From an uncultured Comamonadaceae bacterium (GTDB taxonomy: Bacteria; Pseudomonadota; Gammaproteobacteria; Burkholderiales; Burkholderiaceae_C), in the NCBI GenBank assembly GCA_937871735.1, contig CALMOI010000006.1, positions 1-10,047 on the forward strand: a DNA stretch of 10,047 nt. The letters are read 5' to 3'. The notes under the pieces were generated by a model, which saw nothing but the letters and a program-made list of their open reading frames with translations, ran no database searches and had not been told where the DNA came from. This document shows positions 1 through 7,476 of this stretch, piece after piece. A program made the translations under genes and the position numbers. How positions within the stretch are numbered: position 1 is the stretch's first letter; every line of letters begins with the position of its first letter.

Positions 1-24
1 AGGTCATCGTCAGGCTTCTACAGC

Positions 25-59
25 AAAAACGCCCAGTCGAAAGATTGGGCGTTTTTTTT
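25..59 (+). terminator. Rho-independent terminator of an upstream + strand gene
   Basis: A continuous stem pairs 25-38 with 43-56 (one G-T wobble) around a GAAA tetraloop closed by C-G, and a run of eight T follows at 52-59. This is a canonical intrinsic terminator for a + strand gene lying left of the window. The A-rich left arm gives five T in the other direction, so it could also act as a weak second stop for minus-strand glcB transcription. Confidence 0.85.
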
Positions 60-152
60 CGTCTGTCGAAAATAACATTTATATTGAAATCCACAGCGTA
101 ATTTCTCAGGAAATACACGGCTATGTCGAATGCCATCAATATCAAACGCCAT

Positions 153-178
153 AAAAAATGGCACCCAAAGGTGCCATT
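153..178 (-). terminator. Rho-independent terminator of glcB
   Basis: A perfect 9-bp stem (157-165 with 170-178) encloses the four-base loop 166-169. On the minus strand it is followed by six T (complement of the A run at 153-158). It lies about 50 bp past the glcB stop codon and faces the right way for it. Confidence 0.85.
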
Positions 179-230
179 CAATCAACTCAATAAGTCATCA
201 GCTGATGACTTCCTTCAGCTTGCTTCCGTT

Positions 231-2444
231 TTAAGCCGCAGCCTTCACCTTCAAACGCCAAGCGTGCAGCAACGGTTCTGTATAACCGCTGGGCTGTTCC
301 TTGCCCTTGAAGACTAAGTCCAGCGCCGCTTGATAGGCTGCACCGTCTGGGTTCGCGACCAAGCTCTTGTACGCGCCATCCCCAGCATTTTGTCCATCTA
401 CCTTGACCGCCATGCGGGCGAAGGTCTCGCGCACTTGGGCTTCGGTCACGACGCCGTGCAGCAGCCAGTTGCAGATGTGCTGGCTGGAGATGCGCAGGGT
501 GGCGCGGTCTTCCATCAGGCCAATGTCGTTGATGTCCGGTACTTTGGAGCAGCCCACGCCTTGATCCACCCAGCGCACCACGTAGCCCAAAATGCCTTGC
601 ACGTTGTTGTCGATTTCTTGCTGACGCTCTTCCGCGCTCCATTTGGCTTCGACCACCACGGGAATGGTCAGCAGGTTGTTCATCAGTTGCTCGGTCAGCT
701 CGGCGTTGTCGGTGTCACCGCTGGCTTCGATTTGCTTTTGCACTTCAGCCACGCTGACTTGGTGGTAATGCAGCGCATGCAGTGTCGCGCCGGTCGGGCT
801 AGGCACCCAAGCTGTATTGGCACCGGCCTTGGGGTGACCCACTTTTTGCTTCAGCATTTCAGCCATCAGATCGGGCATGGCCCACATGCCCTTGCCGATT
901 TGCGCGCGACCGCGCAGGCCGCAGCTCAGGCCGATCAGCACGTTGCGGCGCTCGTAGGCAGCAATCCAGGCGCTGGATTTGATGTCGCCCTTGCGCATCA
1001 TCGGGCCGGCTTGCATGGCGGTGTGCATTTCGTCACCGGTGCGATCTAAGAAGCCGGTGTTGATGAAGGCCACGCGGCTGGCGGCGGCGGCAATACAGGC
1101 TTTCAGGTTCACGCTGGTGCGGCGCTCTTCGTCCATGATGCCCAGTTTCACGGTGCTGTCGGGCAAGCCCAACACGCTTTCGACGCGGCCAAACAGCTCG
1201 CTGGCGAAGGCAACTTCAGCCGGGCCGTGCATTTTGGGCTTGACGATGTAGACGCTGCCGGTGCGTGAGTTGCGAATGCCGTTGGCACCGTGGCCTTGCA
1301 GGTCGTGCAGCGCGATGGTGGTGGTCACCATCGCGTCCATGATGCCTTCGGGGATCTCGCGCACCGTGCCATCAGCGGCGGTGTACAAAATGGCGGGATT
1401 CGTCATCAAATGGCCGACATTGCGCACGAACATCAGCGAACGGCCATGCAAGCGAACTTCGCCCGTGCCGCTGGCGGCGGTGTAGATGCGGTCAGCATTC
1501 AGGCCACGGGTGAACGATTTGCCACCCTTGGCGACTTCTTCGGTCAGTGTGCCCTTCAAAATCCCCAGCCAGTTGCTGTAGCCCAACACCTTGTCGGCGG
1601 CATCGACGGCGGCCACGGAGTCTTCCAAGTCCAAGATGGTGGACAGGGCGGCTTCCATCACCACATCAGACACGCCTGCGGCATCGGTTTGGCCGATGCG
1701 GGTGGCGCGGTTGATGATGATGTCGATGTGGTTGCCGTTGTGTTCAAGCAGCACCGAGCTGGGTGCTGTGGCTTCGCCTTGGTAGCCGACCAGTTGAGCG
1801 GGCGTGACCAAGCTGGTCACGGTGCCGCTCTTGAGCGTCACCACCAGTTGACCGGCTTCAATGGTGTAGCCCGCCGCGTCTGCGTGGCTGGCCGACACCA
1901 GTGGCGCGGCTTGGTCGAGGGCTGCGCGAGCAAAGGCGATCACTTTCGCGCCGCGCACTTCGTTGTAGCCGGGGCCTTTGTCTGCGCCGTCGGTTTCGGG
2001 GATGGCATCGGTGCCGTACAGCGCGTCGTACAAGCTGCCCCAGCGGGCGTTGGCGGCGTTCAGAGCGTAACGCGCATTCAAGATCGGCACCACCAATTGC
2101 GGGCCAGCTTGGGTGGCCAGTTCCGCATCGACATTCGCGGTGGAGATTTGCACGTTTTGCGGCTGCGGCACCACGTAGCCAATGCTTTCCAAGAAAGCGC
2201 GGTAAGCGGGCATGTCGGTGATCGGGCCGGGGTGAGCGGTGTGCCAAGCATCCATTTCAGATTGCAGGCGGTCGCGCTCGGCCAGCAGGGCGATGTTCTT
2301 CGGGGCCAGATCAGCGACAAGGGCATCAAACCCTTGCCAGAACGCGGCAGCGTCCACGCCAGTGCCAGGCAGCACTTGCTGGTTGATGAACTGGTGCAGC
2401 TCGGTGGCCACTTGCAGGCGATGCTCGTTGGTGCGTGCGGTCAT
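231..2444 (-). CDS. glcB: Malate synthase G
   Basis: Cytosolic enzyme that condenses glyoxylate with acetyl-CoA to malate, in the glyoxylate and glycolate pathways. The protein has 737 residues, against 723 in E. coli GlcB. By comparison with the known active site I see the catalytic Arg at 341 (FVRNVGHLM), the Mg ligands Glu439 (MDEERRTS) and Asp467 (NTGFLDRTGDE), and the catalytic Asp646 (MEDRATL). The cysteine matching E. coli Cys617 is Cys632 (GCSKVPD). The start is the ATG at 2444, because it gives the usual N-terminus MTARTNEHRL and has GAGG nine bases upstream. A TTG at 2480 would add 12 atypical residues. It lies 32 bp downstream of the dehalogenase gene on the same strand, so the two are probably co-transcribed. 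Length and active site are intact. Confidence 0.97.
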   Translation of the reverse strand: MTARTNEHRLQVATELHQFINQQVLPGTGVDAAAFWQGFDALVADLAPKNIALLAERDRLQSEMDAWHTAHPGPITDMPAYRAFLESIGYVVPQPQNVQISTANVDAELATQAGPQLVVPILNARYALNAANARWGSLYDALYGTDAIPETDGADKGPGYNEVRGAKVIAFARAALDQAAPLVSASHADAAGYTIEAGQLVVTLKSGTVTSLVTPAQLVGYQGEATAPSSVLLEHNGNHIDIIINRATRIGQTDAAGVSDVVMEAALSTILDLEDSVAAVDAADKVLGYSNWLGILKGTLTEEVAKGGKSFTRGLNADRIYTAASGTGEVRLHGRSLMFVRNVGHLMTNPAILYTAADGTVREIPEGIMDAMVTTTIALHDLQGHGANGIRNSRTGSVYIVKPKMHGPAEVAFASELFGRVESVLGLPDSTVKLGIMDEERRTSVNLKACIAAAASRVAFINTGFLDRTGDEMHTAMQAGPMMRKGDIKSSAWIAAYERRNVLIGLSCGLRGRAQIGKGMWAMPDLMAEMLKQKVGHPKAGANTAWVPSPTGATLHALHYHQVSVAEVQKQIEASGDTDNAELTEQLMNNLLTIPVVVEAKWSAEERQQEIDNNVQGILGYVVRWVDQGVGCSKVPDINDIGLMEDRATLRISSQHICNWLLHGVVTEAQVRETFARMAVKVDGQNAGDGAYKSLVANPDGAAYQAALDLVFKGKEQPSGYTEPLLHAWRLKVKAAA

Positions 2445-2476
2445 GTGTAAAAACCTCGGATGAAGAAAAGAAACGT

Positions 2477-3208
2477 TCAAGTTGCAGGAAAAAAACTCAG
2501 CACTTCATGCAAGCTGGTGCCGATGCGGCTGGGCGGCGTGCCCAGCTCCTCAAAAGGTTGGTTTTGGCGGTTCACCCACAGCGTGGTGTAACCATACCAA
2601 GTGGCGGCCAGCGCGTCCCAGCTGTTGCTGCTGACGAACAAGATCTGTGCCGCCTTCAGCCCGGTGGCTTGTGGCCCCAAGGCGTAAACATCAGGATGGG
2701 TTTTGTATTTGCGCACCGCGTCGGCGCTGATGACGTGATCCAGCAAATCTTCCAGCCCCGCGCTGCGCACCGCAATGCCCAGCATGTCGGGGTCGCCGTT
2801 GGACAAAATGCCGGTCACGATGCCGCGCGCCTTCAGCGCTTGCAGCACTTGGCGGTTTTCTGGGAAGGCCGACAAGTGCCGATATTGGTTCATCAACTGG
2901 TTCAGCGCTGCGTCAAGGTCGTGGGCATCGCCGGCAAAGTCGGGCGATATTTTCTTGATCGCGTAAGTCAGCGCGGCGCGGGTGAGCGCCCAAAACGGCT
3001 GGTAGTGCGCGCCGTGGTTGCTGGTCGTCACCAGCCGGGTGTATTCGATTTGCTTGTCGCGCCACAGCAGCGCCAGCGCCAGTCCGTGGCCGGGAAAAAG
3101 CTGCTCGGCCAGCAAGCCCACGCTGTAGACATCGAACAGCGTGCCGTAAGCGTCAAACAACACCGCACGCGGTGCGGTAGCCGACGGGTGAGCGCGAGAT
3201 TTTTCCAT
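2477..3208 (-). CDS. L-2-haloacid dehalogenase (HAD type II)
   Basis: Hydrolyses L-2-haloacids to D-2-hydroxyacids with inversion; chloroacetate would give glycolate. The 243-residue protein matches the type II family. All the catalytic positions known for L-DEX of Pseudomonas sp. YL that I checked are present: nucleophile Asp19 and Thr23 (LFDAYGTLFD), Arg50, Ser136 (LSNGD), Lys169 and Tyr175 (KYKTHPDVY), and Ser193, Asn195 and Asp198 (SSNSWD). A real haloacid dehalogenase, rather than a generic HAD phosphatase, is therefore likely. The ATG at 3208 is the only ATG near the expected start, but its GGAGG lies just one base upstream, an abnormal spacing. glcB follows 32 bp downstream and could consume glyoxylate made from the product. 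The gene is divergent from a LysR regulator. The natural substrate is not known from sequence. Confidence 0.92.
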   Translation of the reverse strand: MEKSRAHPSATAPRAVLFDAYGTLFDVYSVGLLAEQLFPGHGLALALLWRDKQIEYTRLVTTSNHGAHYQPFWALTRAALTYAIKKISPDFAGDAHDLDAALNQLMNQYRHLSAFPENRQVLQALKARGIVTGILSNGDPDMLGIAVRSAGLEDLLDHVISADAVRKYKTHPDVYALGPQATGLKAAQILFVSSNSWDALAATWYGYTTLWVNRQNQPFEELGTPPSRIGTSLHEVLSFFPAT

Positions 3209-3214
3209 CCCTCC
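3209..3214 (-). promoter_or_regulatory. Abnormally placed Shine-Dalgarno of the dehalogenase gene
   Basis: On the minus strand the bases GGAGGG abut the ATG at 3208, leaving a spacer of one base or none instead of the usual 5 to 9. Either the start is inefficient or leaderless, or a non-ATG start is used. An in-frame TTG six codons upstream and a GTG at codon 16 are the alternatives, and neither has a ribosome binding site. Confidence 0.4.
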
Positions 3215-3326
3215 ACTGTATTGCAAACTGGGCGCGGCATTGCTGGCTGATTTCAGGGTGTATTCATGACAAAAATCAGTGTAATCACGCATGAGGTCGG
3301 CTGAAATTGCCTGTTCATAATCGGTC
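3209..3326. promoter_or_regulatory. Divergent control region, dehalogenase/LysR
   Basis: The 118 bp between the two divergent start codons should hold both promoters and the LysR binding site. Visible dyads are CTGATTT at 3247-3253 with its complement AAATCAG at 3273-3279 (19-bp gap), a smaller CTGA-TT-TCAG at 3247-3256, and TGAA-N8-TTCA at 3302-3317. CATAAT at 3316-3321 ends five bases before the LysR ATG, and no good -35 is seen. Which dyad is the operator is a guess; LysR proteins usually bind such sites upstream of the divergent target. Confidence 0.4.
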
Positions 3327-4280
3327 ATGGACAAGCTCAAGACCTTTGAATCCTTCGTGTCGGTGGCGACGCGGGGCAGTTTGACCTCGGCGGCCAAGGC
3401 TGAGGGCGTGGCCCCGGCCATCATCGGGCGGCGGCTCGATGCGCTGGAAGAGCAACTGGGCGTGAAGCTCTTGGTGCGCACCACGCGCCGCATCAGCCTG
3501 ACGCACGAAGGCAGCGCCTTTTTGGAAGACTGCCAGCGCCTGCTGGCCGACATCGCCAATGCCGAGGCCAGCGTCTCAGCCGGGGGCGTGAAGGCCAGCG
3601 GCCATTTGCGCATCACCGCGCCTGCGGGGTTTGGCCGCCGCCATGTTGCCCCGCTGGTGCCGCGTTTTCGGGAGCTGCACCCGGAAGTCACCATCTCGCT
3701 GAATTTGAGCGACCGCGTGGTCGATTTGGCGGGTGAAGGTTACGACTGCGCCGTGCGCGTGGGCGATTTGCCCGACTCGTCGCTGGTCAGCGTGCGGCTG
3801 GCGGACAACCGGCGCTTGTGCGTGGCCACGCCGCGCTATCTGCAACAACACGGCACGCCGCAGCACCCTAACGAGCTGTCGCGCTTTGACTGCCTGACGC
3901 TGTCCAGCGACGCTTCGCAGACGCGGGGCTGGGCTTTCAGCTTGCCCAAAGCGGGCAGCACGAGCCGCGAGGTGGTGCATTTCAAACCCGGCGGCCCGCT
4001 TGATTGCTCAGATGGTCAAGTGCTGCACGACTGGTGTTTGTCGGGCTACGGCATCGCGTGGCGCAGCACCTGGGAGGTCGAAGCCGAAGTTGCGGCGGGC
4101 CAACTGGTGCCGCTGCTCGAAGATTTTGGCGCGCCACCCAATGGCATTTACGTGGTGTTCCCGCAGCGCAAGCACTTGCCGCTGCGGCTGCGACTGTGGA
4201 TTGATTACCTCAAACATCACTACAGCCAACCCGCGTTTTGGCGGGGCGCGCTGCCGGGTTTGGGGTGGAACGCCAGTTAG
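3327..4280 (+). CDS. LysR-type transcriptional regulator (CrgA-like)
   Basis: A 317-residue DNA-binding regulator. The winged helix-turn-helix covers about residues 1-60, with the recognition region around residues 17-40 (GSLTSAAKAEGVAP, then RRLDALEEQLG). A linker helix follows, and a periplasmic-binding-protein-like effector domain runs from about residue 90 (LRITAPAGFGRRHVAPL) to 300. The length is normal. The start gives the usual family N-terminus MDKLKTFESFV but has no Shine-Dalgarno; a CATAAT box ends five bases upstream, so the message could be leaderless. It is divergent from the haloacid dehalogenase-glcB unit, the most likely target, possibly with a haloacid, glycolate or glyoxylate as effector (inference). 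Its stop codon overlaps the stop of the convergent phosphatase gene. Confidence 0.93.
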   Translation: MDKLKTFESFVSVATRGSLTSAAKAEGVAPAIIGRRLDALEEQLGVKLLVRTTRRISLTHEGSAFLEDCQRLLADIANAEASVSAGGVKASGHLRITAPAGFGRRHVAPLVPRFRELHPEVTISLNLSDRVVDLAGEGYDCAVRVGDLPDSSLVSVRLADNRRLCVATPRYLQQHGTPQHPNELSRFDCLTLSSDASQTRGWAFSLPKAGSTSREVVHFKPGGPLDCSDGQVLHDWCLSGYGIAWRSTWEVEAEVAAGQLVPLLEDFGAPPNGIYVVFPQRKHLPLRLRLWIDYLKHHYSQPAFWRGALPGLGWNAS

Positions 4281-4921
4281 GTTGCGCCTTCGTCCAGCAC
4301 GGGGGTGGCGTTCAAGTGGCTGGTGTCAGACCAGCCCACCAGCGTCAGCCCTTCGGGTGTCCACAGCAAGCGGTTGACGGCGGCATTGCCCAATTGCCAC
4401 GTGCGTGGCGCTTGCAAATCTTGCCCGGTGGCGAGGCGGTAGAGCATGTCCATCACCCCGCCGTGGGCCACCAGCGCAATCAACTGTCCGGGGTGTGCGG
4501 CGGCCAAGCTGTTGAGCGTGGCGCTGATGCGTTCACGCATCATCAGCAGCGACTCGCCGCCTTCGGGGGCCCAATCGGGGTCACGCTTGCGCCAGCGCAG
4601 GGCGACTTCGGGGTGTTCGGCTTCAACTTCGGCAAAGGTGCGGCCTTGCATCGTGCCAAAGTGGCGCTCGCGCAGCCCCACGCTCGGGTGCAGCGGCGTG
4701 CCAGTGGCTTGGCTCACAGCGCGGGCGGTTTCCCAAGCGCGCATCAAGTCGCTGGCGTAGATCACGTCGATGGGTTCGCGCTCGGCCAGCGCCAGCCCCA
4801 ATTGCTGCGCTTGCCAACGCCCGGTGGCGTTCAGTGGAATGTCCAAATGCCCTTGAATGCGTGCGTCCACATTCCAGGTCGTTTCGCCGTGGCGAATGGC
4901 AATGATGCGGGTGGGTTCCAT
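4277..4921 (-). CDS. Histidine phosphatase (phosphoglycerate mutase-like)
   Basis: A cytosolic phosphatase or mutase of the histidine phosphatase superfamily, 214 residues from the chosen start. It has the RHGE motif with the phosphorylated His11, a second Arg at 61 in SDLMRAWETA, the acid Glu85 in LRERHFGTMQG, and the second catalytic His153 in VAHGGV. Its size and motifs fit the GpmB/CobC-like phosphatases better than true glycolytic mutases, and the substrate is unknown. Start choice is uncertain: ATGs at 4948, 4930 and 4921 are in frame. I prefer 4921 because RHG then sits at the usual distance from the N-terminus, and because a CATTAT -10 candidate overlaps the 4948 codon. The gene is convergent with the LysR gene, sharing stop-codon bases, and divergent from glmU. 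Confidence 0.9.
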   Translation of the reverse strand: MEPTRIIAIRHGETTWNVDARIQGHLDIPLNATGRWQAQQLGLALAEREPIDVIYASDLMRAWETARAVSQATGTPLHPSVGLRERHFGTMQGRTFAEVEAEHPEVALRWRKRDPDWAPEGGESLLMMRERISATLNSLAAAHPGQLIALVAHGGVMDMLYRLATGQDLQAPRTWQLGNAAVNRLLWTPEGLTLVGWSDTSHLNATPVLDEGAT

Positions 4922-4992
4922 GCCAAACATTGTAGAAGGCCGATTCATAATGCCCGCACTCTCCAACTTGGGGCCTTTGCGCCGCCCGCACC
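4922..4992. promoter_or_regulatory. Short divergent promoter region, phosphatase/glmU
   Basis: Only 71 bp separate the two start codons. The sequence at 4946-4952 reads CATAAT on the + strand and CATTAT on the minus strand, so one patch could supply a -10 element to each direction. No convincing -35 or Shine-Dalgarno is seen for either gene. The assignment is weak. Confidence 0.3.
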
Positions 4993-6492
4993 ATGACTTC
5001 TGCATCTTCCGCTTCCACCGCCGCCCCGTTGCCTGTTGCTGATCGCCCGGTCGATGTGGTCATCATGGCCGCTGGCAAAGGTACGCGCATGAAAAGCCGT
5101 CTGCCCAAAGTGCTGCACAAGCTGGCCGGGCGCGCGCTGCTGCACCACGTCATTGACACCGCCGCGCAGCTTCAGGCGCGCTCGTGCGTGGTCATCACCG
5201 GCCACGGCGCAGATGCGGTCGAAGCCCAGATCGCCCAATGGGCCAACCAATACCAAAACGAGGCCGCACCGCTGGCTATGCAGTACGTGCGCCAAGAACC
5301 ACAACTGGGCACCGGCCACGCTGTGCAGCAAGCCGTGCCCGCGCTGGCTGACGATGGCGTGGTGGTCGTGCTCTCGGGCGACGTGCCGCTGATCGCCACC
5401 AACACCTTGCGTGAGCTGATCGCCGCCAGCGCCGGTCAGCATTTGGCGCTGTTGACGATTGAATTTGCCGACCCCACCGGCTATGGCCGCATCGTGCGCG
5501 CCGCTGCAAGTGATGCGGTTGATGCGGCCACCGTCACAGGCGAAGCCCGCGTGCTCGCCATCGCTGAACAAAAAGACGCCACCGAAGCGCAGCGCGCCAT
5601 CCGCGAGGTCTACAGCGGCATCATGGCCGTGCCCGCCGCGTTGCTCAAAGGCTGGCTGAAGCGGCTGGACAACCACAACGCCCAAGGCGAGTTCTACCTG
5701 ACCGACATCGTGAAATTCGCAGTCGCCGACGGCGTGCCCGTGGTGGCGCACCGCATCAGCGACGCGCCGCAGGTGGCCGGTATCAACAGCCCGCAGCAAC
5801 TGGCCGAGCTGGAACGCGCCCACCAACTGCGCACCGCGCAGGCGCTGATGGCCCAAGGCGTGCGCTTGGCCGACCCGGCGCGGCTGGACGTGCGCGGCAC
5901 CTTGGTCTGCGGTCAGGACGTGGAAATCGACATCAACGCCATCTTCGAAGGCCACGTCAAGCTGGGCGATGGCGTCAAGGTGGGCGCGAACTGCGTGATC
6001 CGCAACGCGGTGATTGGCCCGGATGTGACCATCCACCCCTATTGCCACATCGACGGCGACAAAGACGGGGCCAGCGTGGGCGCGGGCTCCATCCTCGGCC
6101 CGTTTGCCCGCCTGCGCCCCGGCGCGCGCCTGGGCGCTGAAGTCCACATCGGCAACTTTGTCGAAGTCAAAAACAGCACGATGGCCGACGGGGCCAAGGC
6201 CAACCATTTGGCCTATGTGGGCGATGCCACCGTGGGCGAGCGCGTGAACTACGGCGCGGGCAGCATCACCGCCAACTACGACGGGGCCAACAAGCACCGC
6301 ACGGTGATTGAGGCCGACGTGCATGTGGGCAGCAACTGCGTGCTGGTCGCGCCCGTCACCATTGGCGCGGGCTCGACGATTGGCGGCGGCTCGACCATCA
6401 CCAAGGACGTGCCCCCCGACCACTTGGCCGTGGCACGCGGCAAGCAGGTGATGATTCCCAACTGGACGCGGCCCACCAAAACCAAGCGCTGA
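4993..6492 (+). CDS. glmU: Bifunctional GlmU: GlcN-1-P acetyltransferase / GlcNAc-1-P uridyltransferase
   Basis: Catalyses the last two steps to UDP-N-acetylglucosamine, a precursor of peptidoglycan and lipopolysaccharide. The N-terminal nucleotidyltransferase domain (about residues 20-275) has the loop AAGKGTRMKSRLPKVLH at 26-42, QLGTGHA at 103-109, the metal-binding Asp in SGDVPL near 130, and GINSPQQLAELE near 263. The C-terminal left-handed beta helix (about 295-495) shows hexapeptide repeats. His405 in NHLAYVGD corresponds to the catalytic His363 of E. coli, and NYGAGSITANYDG follows at 419-431. The protein has 499 residues against 456 in E. coli; part of the surplus is an Ala/Ser-rich N-terminal extension of about 18 residues. 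No clear ribosome binding site is seen. It is the last ordinary gene before the AT-rich insert. Confidence 0.97.
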   Translation: MTSASSASTAAPLPVADRPVDVVIMAAGKGTRMKSRLPKVLHKLAGRALLHHVIDTAAQLQARSCVVITGHGADAVEAQIAQWANQYQNEAAPLAMQYVRQEPQLGTGHAVQQAVPALADDGVVVVLSGDVPLIATNTLRELIAASAGQHLALLTIEFADPTGYGRIVRAAASDAVDAATVTGEARVLAIAEQKDATEAQRAIREVYSGIMAVPAALLKGWLKRLDNHNAQGEFYLTDIVKFAVADGVPVVAHRISDAPQVAGINSPQQLAELERAHQLRTAQALMAQGVRLADPARLDVRGTLVCGQDVEIDINAIFEGHVKLGDGVKVGANCVIRNAVIGPDVTIHPYCHIDGDKDGASVGAGSILGPFARLRPGARLGAEVHIGNFVEVKNSTMADGAKANHLAYVGDATVGERVNYGAGSITANYDGANKHRTVIEADVHVGSNCVLVAPVTIGAGSTIGGGSTITKDVPPDHLAVARGKQVMIPNWTRPTKTKR

Positions 6493-6501
6493 GTCGCTAA
6501 A

Positions 6502-6511
6502 GTAGCTGGAA
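6502..6511 (+). repeat. Direct repeat GTAGCTGGAA, copy 1
   Basis: The ten bases GTAGCTGGAA occur just after the glmU stop and again, identically, at 7463-7472 just before the second insert gene. The pair brackets the leucine-rich-repeat gene. It may be a module boundary or chance. Confidence 0.35.
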
Positions 6512-6527
6512 GGGGCTTTTGGTAGGA

Positions 6528-6540
6528 TGGGTGTCACCCA
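6528..6540. repeat. Perfect palindrome TGGGTG-T-CACCCA
   Basis: Six-base arms surround a single T in the glmU to LRR-gene gap. The tiny centre makes it a poor RNA hairpin but a plausible protein-binding dyad. No T run follows, so it is not a terminator for glmU, and no other glmU terminator is visible. Confidence 0.3.
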
Positions 6541-6568
6541 GTCTATGTTAGTCAATGAAGAGCCACTC

Positions 6569-6576
6569 GACATCAT
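6569..6576 (+). repeat. Direct repeat GACATCAT, left copy
   Basis: The eight bases GACATCAT recur at 8652-8659. The two copies flank all three insert genes, as a target-site duplication would. An eight-base match between two such stretches is expected by chance perhaps one time in ten, and no terminal inverted repeats adjoin the copies, so support is weak. Confidence 0.25.
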
Positions 6577-6594
6577 CACAGGATAAATAACTAC

Positions 6595-7425
6595 ATGTTT
6601 ACTATTTTTGGAAATCAAAAGCCGTCGGATCTAGATTTGGCGCGATTTCGTAAACTCACGGAAAACAAAAAACTCTTAGATTGCATAGAGCGAGTTAGTT
6701 TGGGAGACCGGAGACTACCGCTCGACATTGCAACCGATGCGCAAGAATGCATCTATTTGTCGCAGAGAATTACAAGCAAGGCAGGTATCGATGTTGACAA
6801 TCTATTAGCAGCCGCACGCTCAGGCAACTGGAAATTAATTGAAGAACGACTTTCAAAGTACAGTGAGCTACTTGAAGAGTATAAAGAATCAGTGAGCAAT
6901 GAACTTGACTCCATCATCGAGTGGGCCAACGATTTTAAACTCCCAAAACTCAAAGCTTTTGATACCATGCGCTACAAAGAGACAGGGATACCAAGAGATA
7001 AATATAAACTCCTGAACTTAAATTGCATTCACCTCCCCAGCGCAAAACTCACACATATACCATCGGAAATATCCGTTTTACCAAACATTCAAGCTATATG
7101 CTTTAGTGATAACAAAATAGATCAACTACCGAGTACTATATATCAAATGCAAAACGTATTTGCTTTGGATCTAGATAACAATGCCATAAAATCAATTTCT
7201 AATGAAATACTAGGAATGGTTAGTTTGACATCAATCGATCTTGATGAAAACAACATATGCGAATTAAGTTCCAATCTGCTAAGATTGCCGAACCTACGAA
7301 AGCTTTACTTAAGGAATCAAAAGCATGGCTCACGCCTACATTGCACGAACTCACCGCTAAGTGAATTGGATCAAGCAACCCTTGAAAGACTTGCAAGCAA
7401 TCCAAATATTGATTTATACGTTTAA
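6595..7425 (+). CDS. Leucine-rich-repeat protein of unknown function
   Basis: A 276-residue protein without signal peptide or membrane segment, so probably cytosolic. Residues about 1-135 form a helix-rich N-terminal region that I do not recognise, with a charged, coiled-coil-like stretch around 78-110 (EERLSKYSELLEEYKESV). From about residue 144 there are four consecutive repeats of exactly 23 residues (144-166, 167-189, 190-212, 213-235) and a partial fifth, following LxLxxNxIxxLPxxIxxLxx; examples are ICFSDNKIDQLPSTI and IDLDENNICELSSNLL. Such repeats form a curved protein-binding surface, so a binding role is likely, but no enzymatic domain is visible. The ATG has AGGA 11 bases upstream, a weak site. 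Codon use is AT-rich, unlike glmU just before it, which suggests horizontal transfer. The partner is unknown. Confidence 0.8.
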   Translation: MFTIFGNQKPSDLDLARFRKLTENKKLLDCIERVSLGDRRLPLDIATDAQECIYLSQRITSKAGIDVDNLLAAARSGNWKLIEERLSKYSELLEEYKESVSNELDSIIEWANDFKLPKLKAFDTMRYKETGIPRDKYKLLNLNCIHLPSAKLTHIPSEISVLPNIQAICFSDNKIDQLPSTIYQMQNVFALDLDNNAIKSISNEILGMVSLTSIDLDENNICELSSNLLRLPNLRKLYLRNQKHGSRLHCTNSPLSELDQATLERLASNPNIDLYV

Positions 7426-7462
7426 TACACGTACTTGCCGCCGAAGAACCCATAACCATGTT

Positions 7463-7472
7463 GTAGCTGGAA
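7463..7472 (+). repeat. Direct repeat GTAGCTGGAA, copy 2
   Basis: Identical to 6502-6511. This copy overlaps the place where the ribosome binding site of the next gene would be, ending five bases before its first ATG. Confidence 0.35.
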
Positions 7473-7476
7473 AAAA

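Noticed and set aside
123..317. A 64-codon + strand ORF at the left edge
   Set aside because: It runs across the glcB terminator hairpin and the antisense of the glcB 3' end, and has no ribosome binding site or recognisable motif.
330..2450. Long + strand ORFs opposite glcB
   Set aside because: They are antisense shadows of a GC-rich gene, with His/Gly/Ala-rich low-quality translations. The malate synthase frame explains the region.
6545..6586. A 13-codon ORF upstream of the LRR gene
   Set aside because: It has no Shine-Dalgarno and is not coupled to the next start, unlike the ORF at 8008.
4945..6618. A 557-codon minus-strand ORF opposite glmU
   Set aside because: Its translation is repetitive Gly/Ala/Val/His and it mirrors the third codon positions of glmU. 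It is a shadow.
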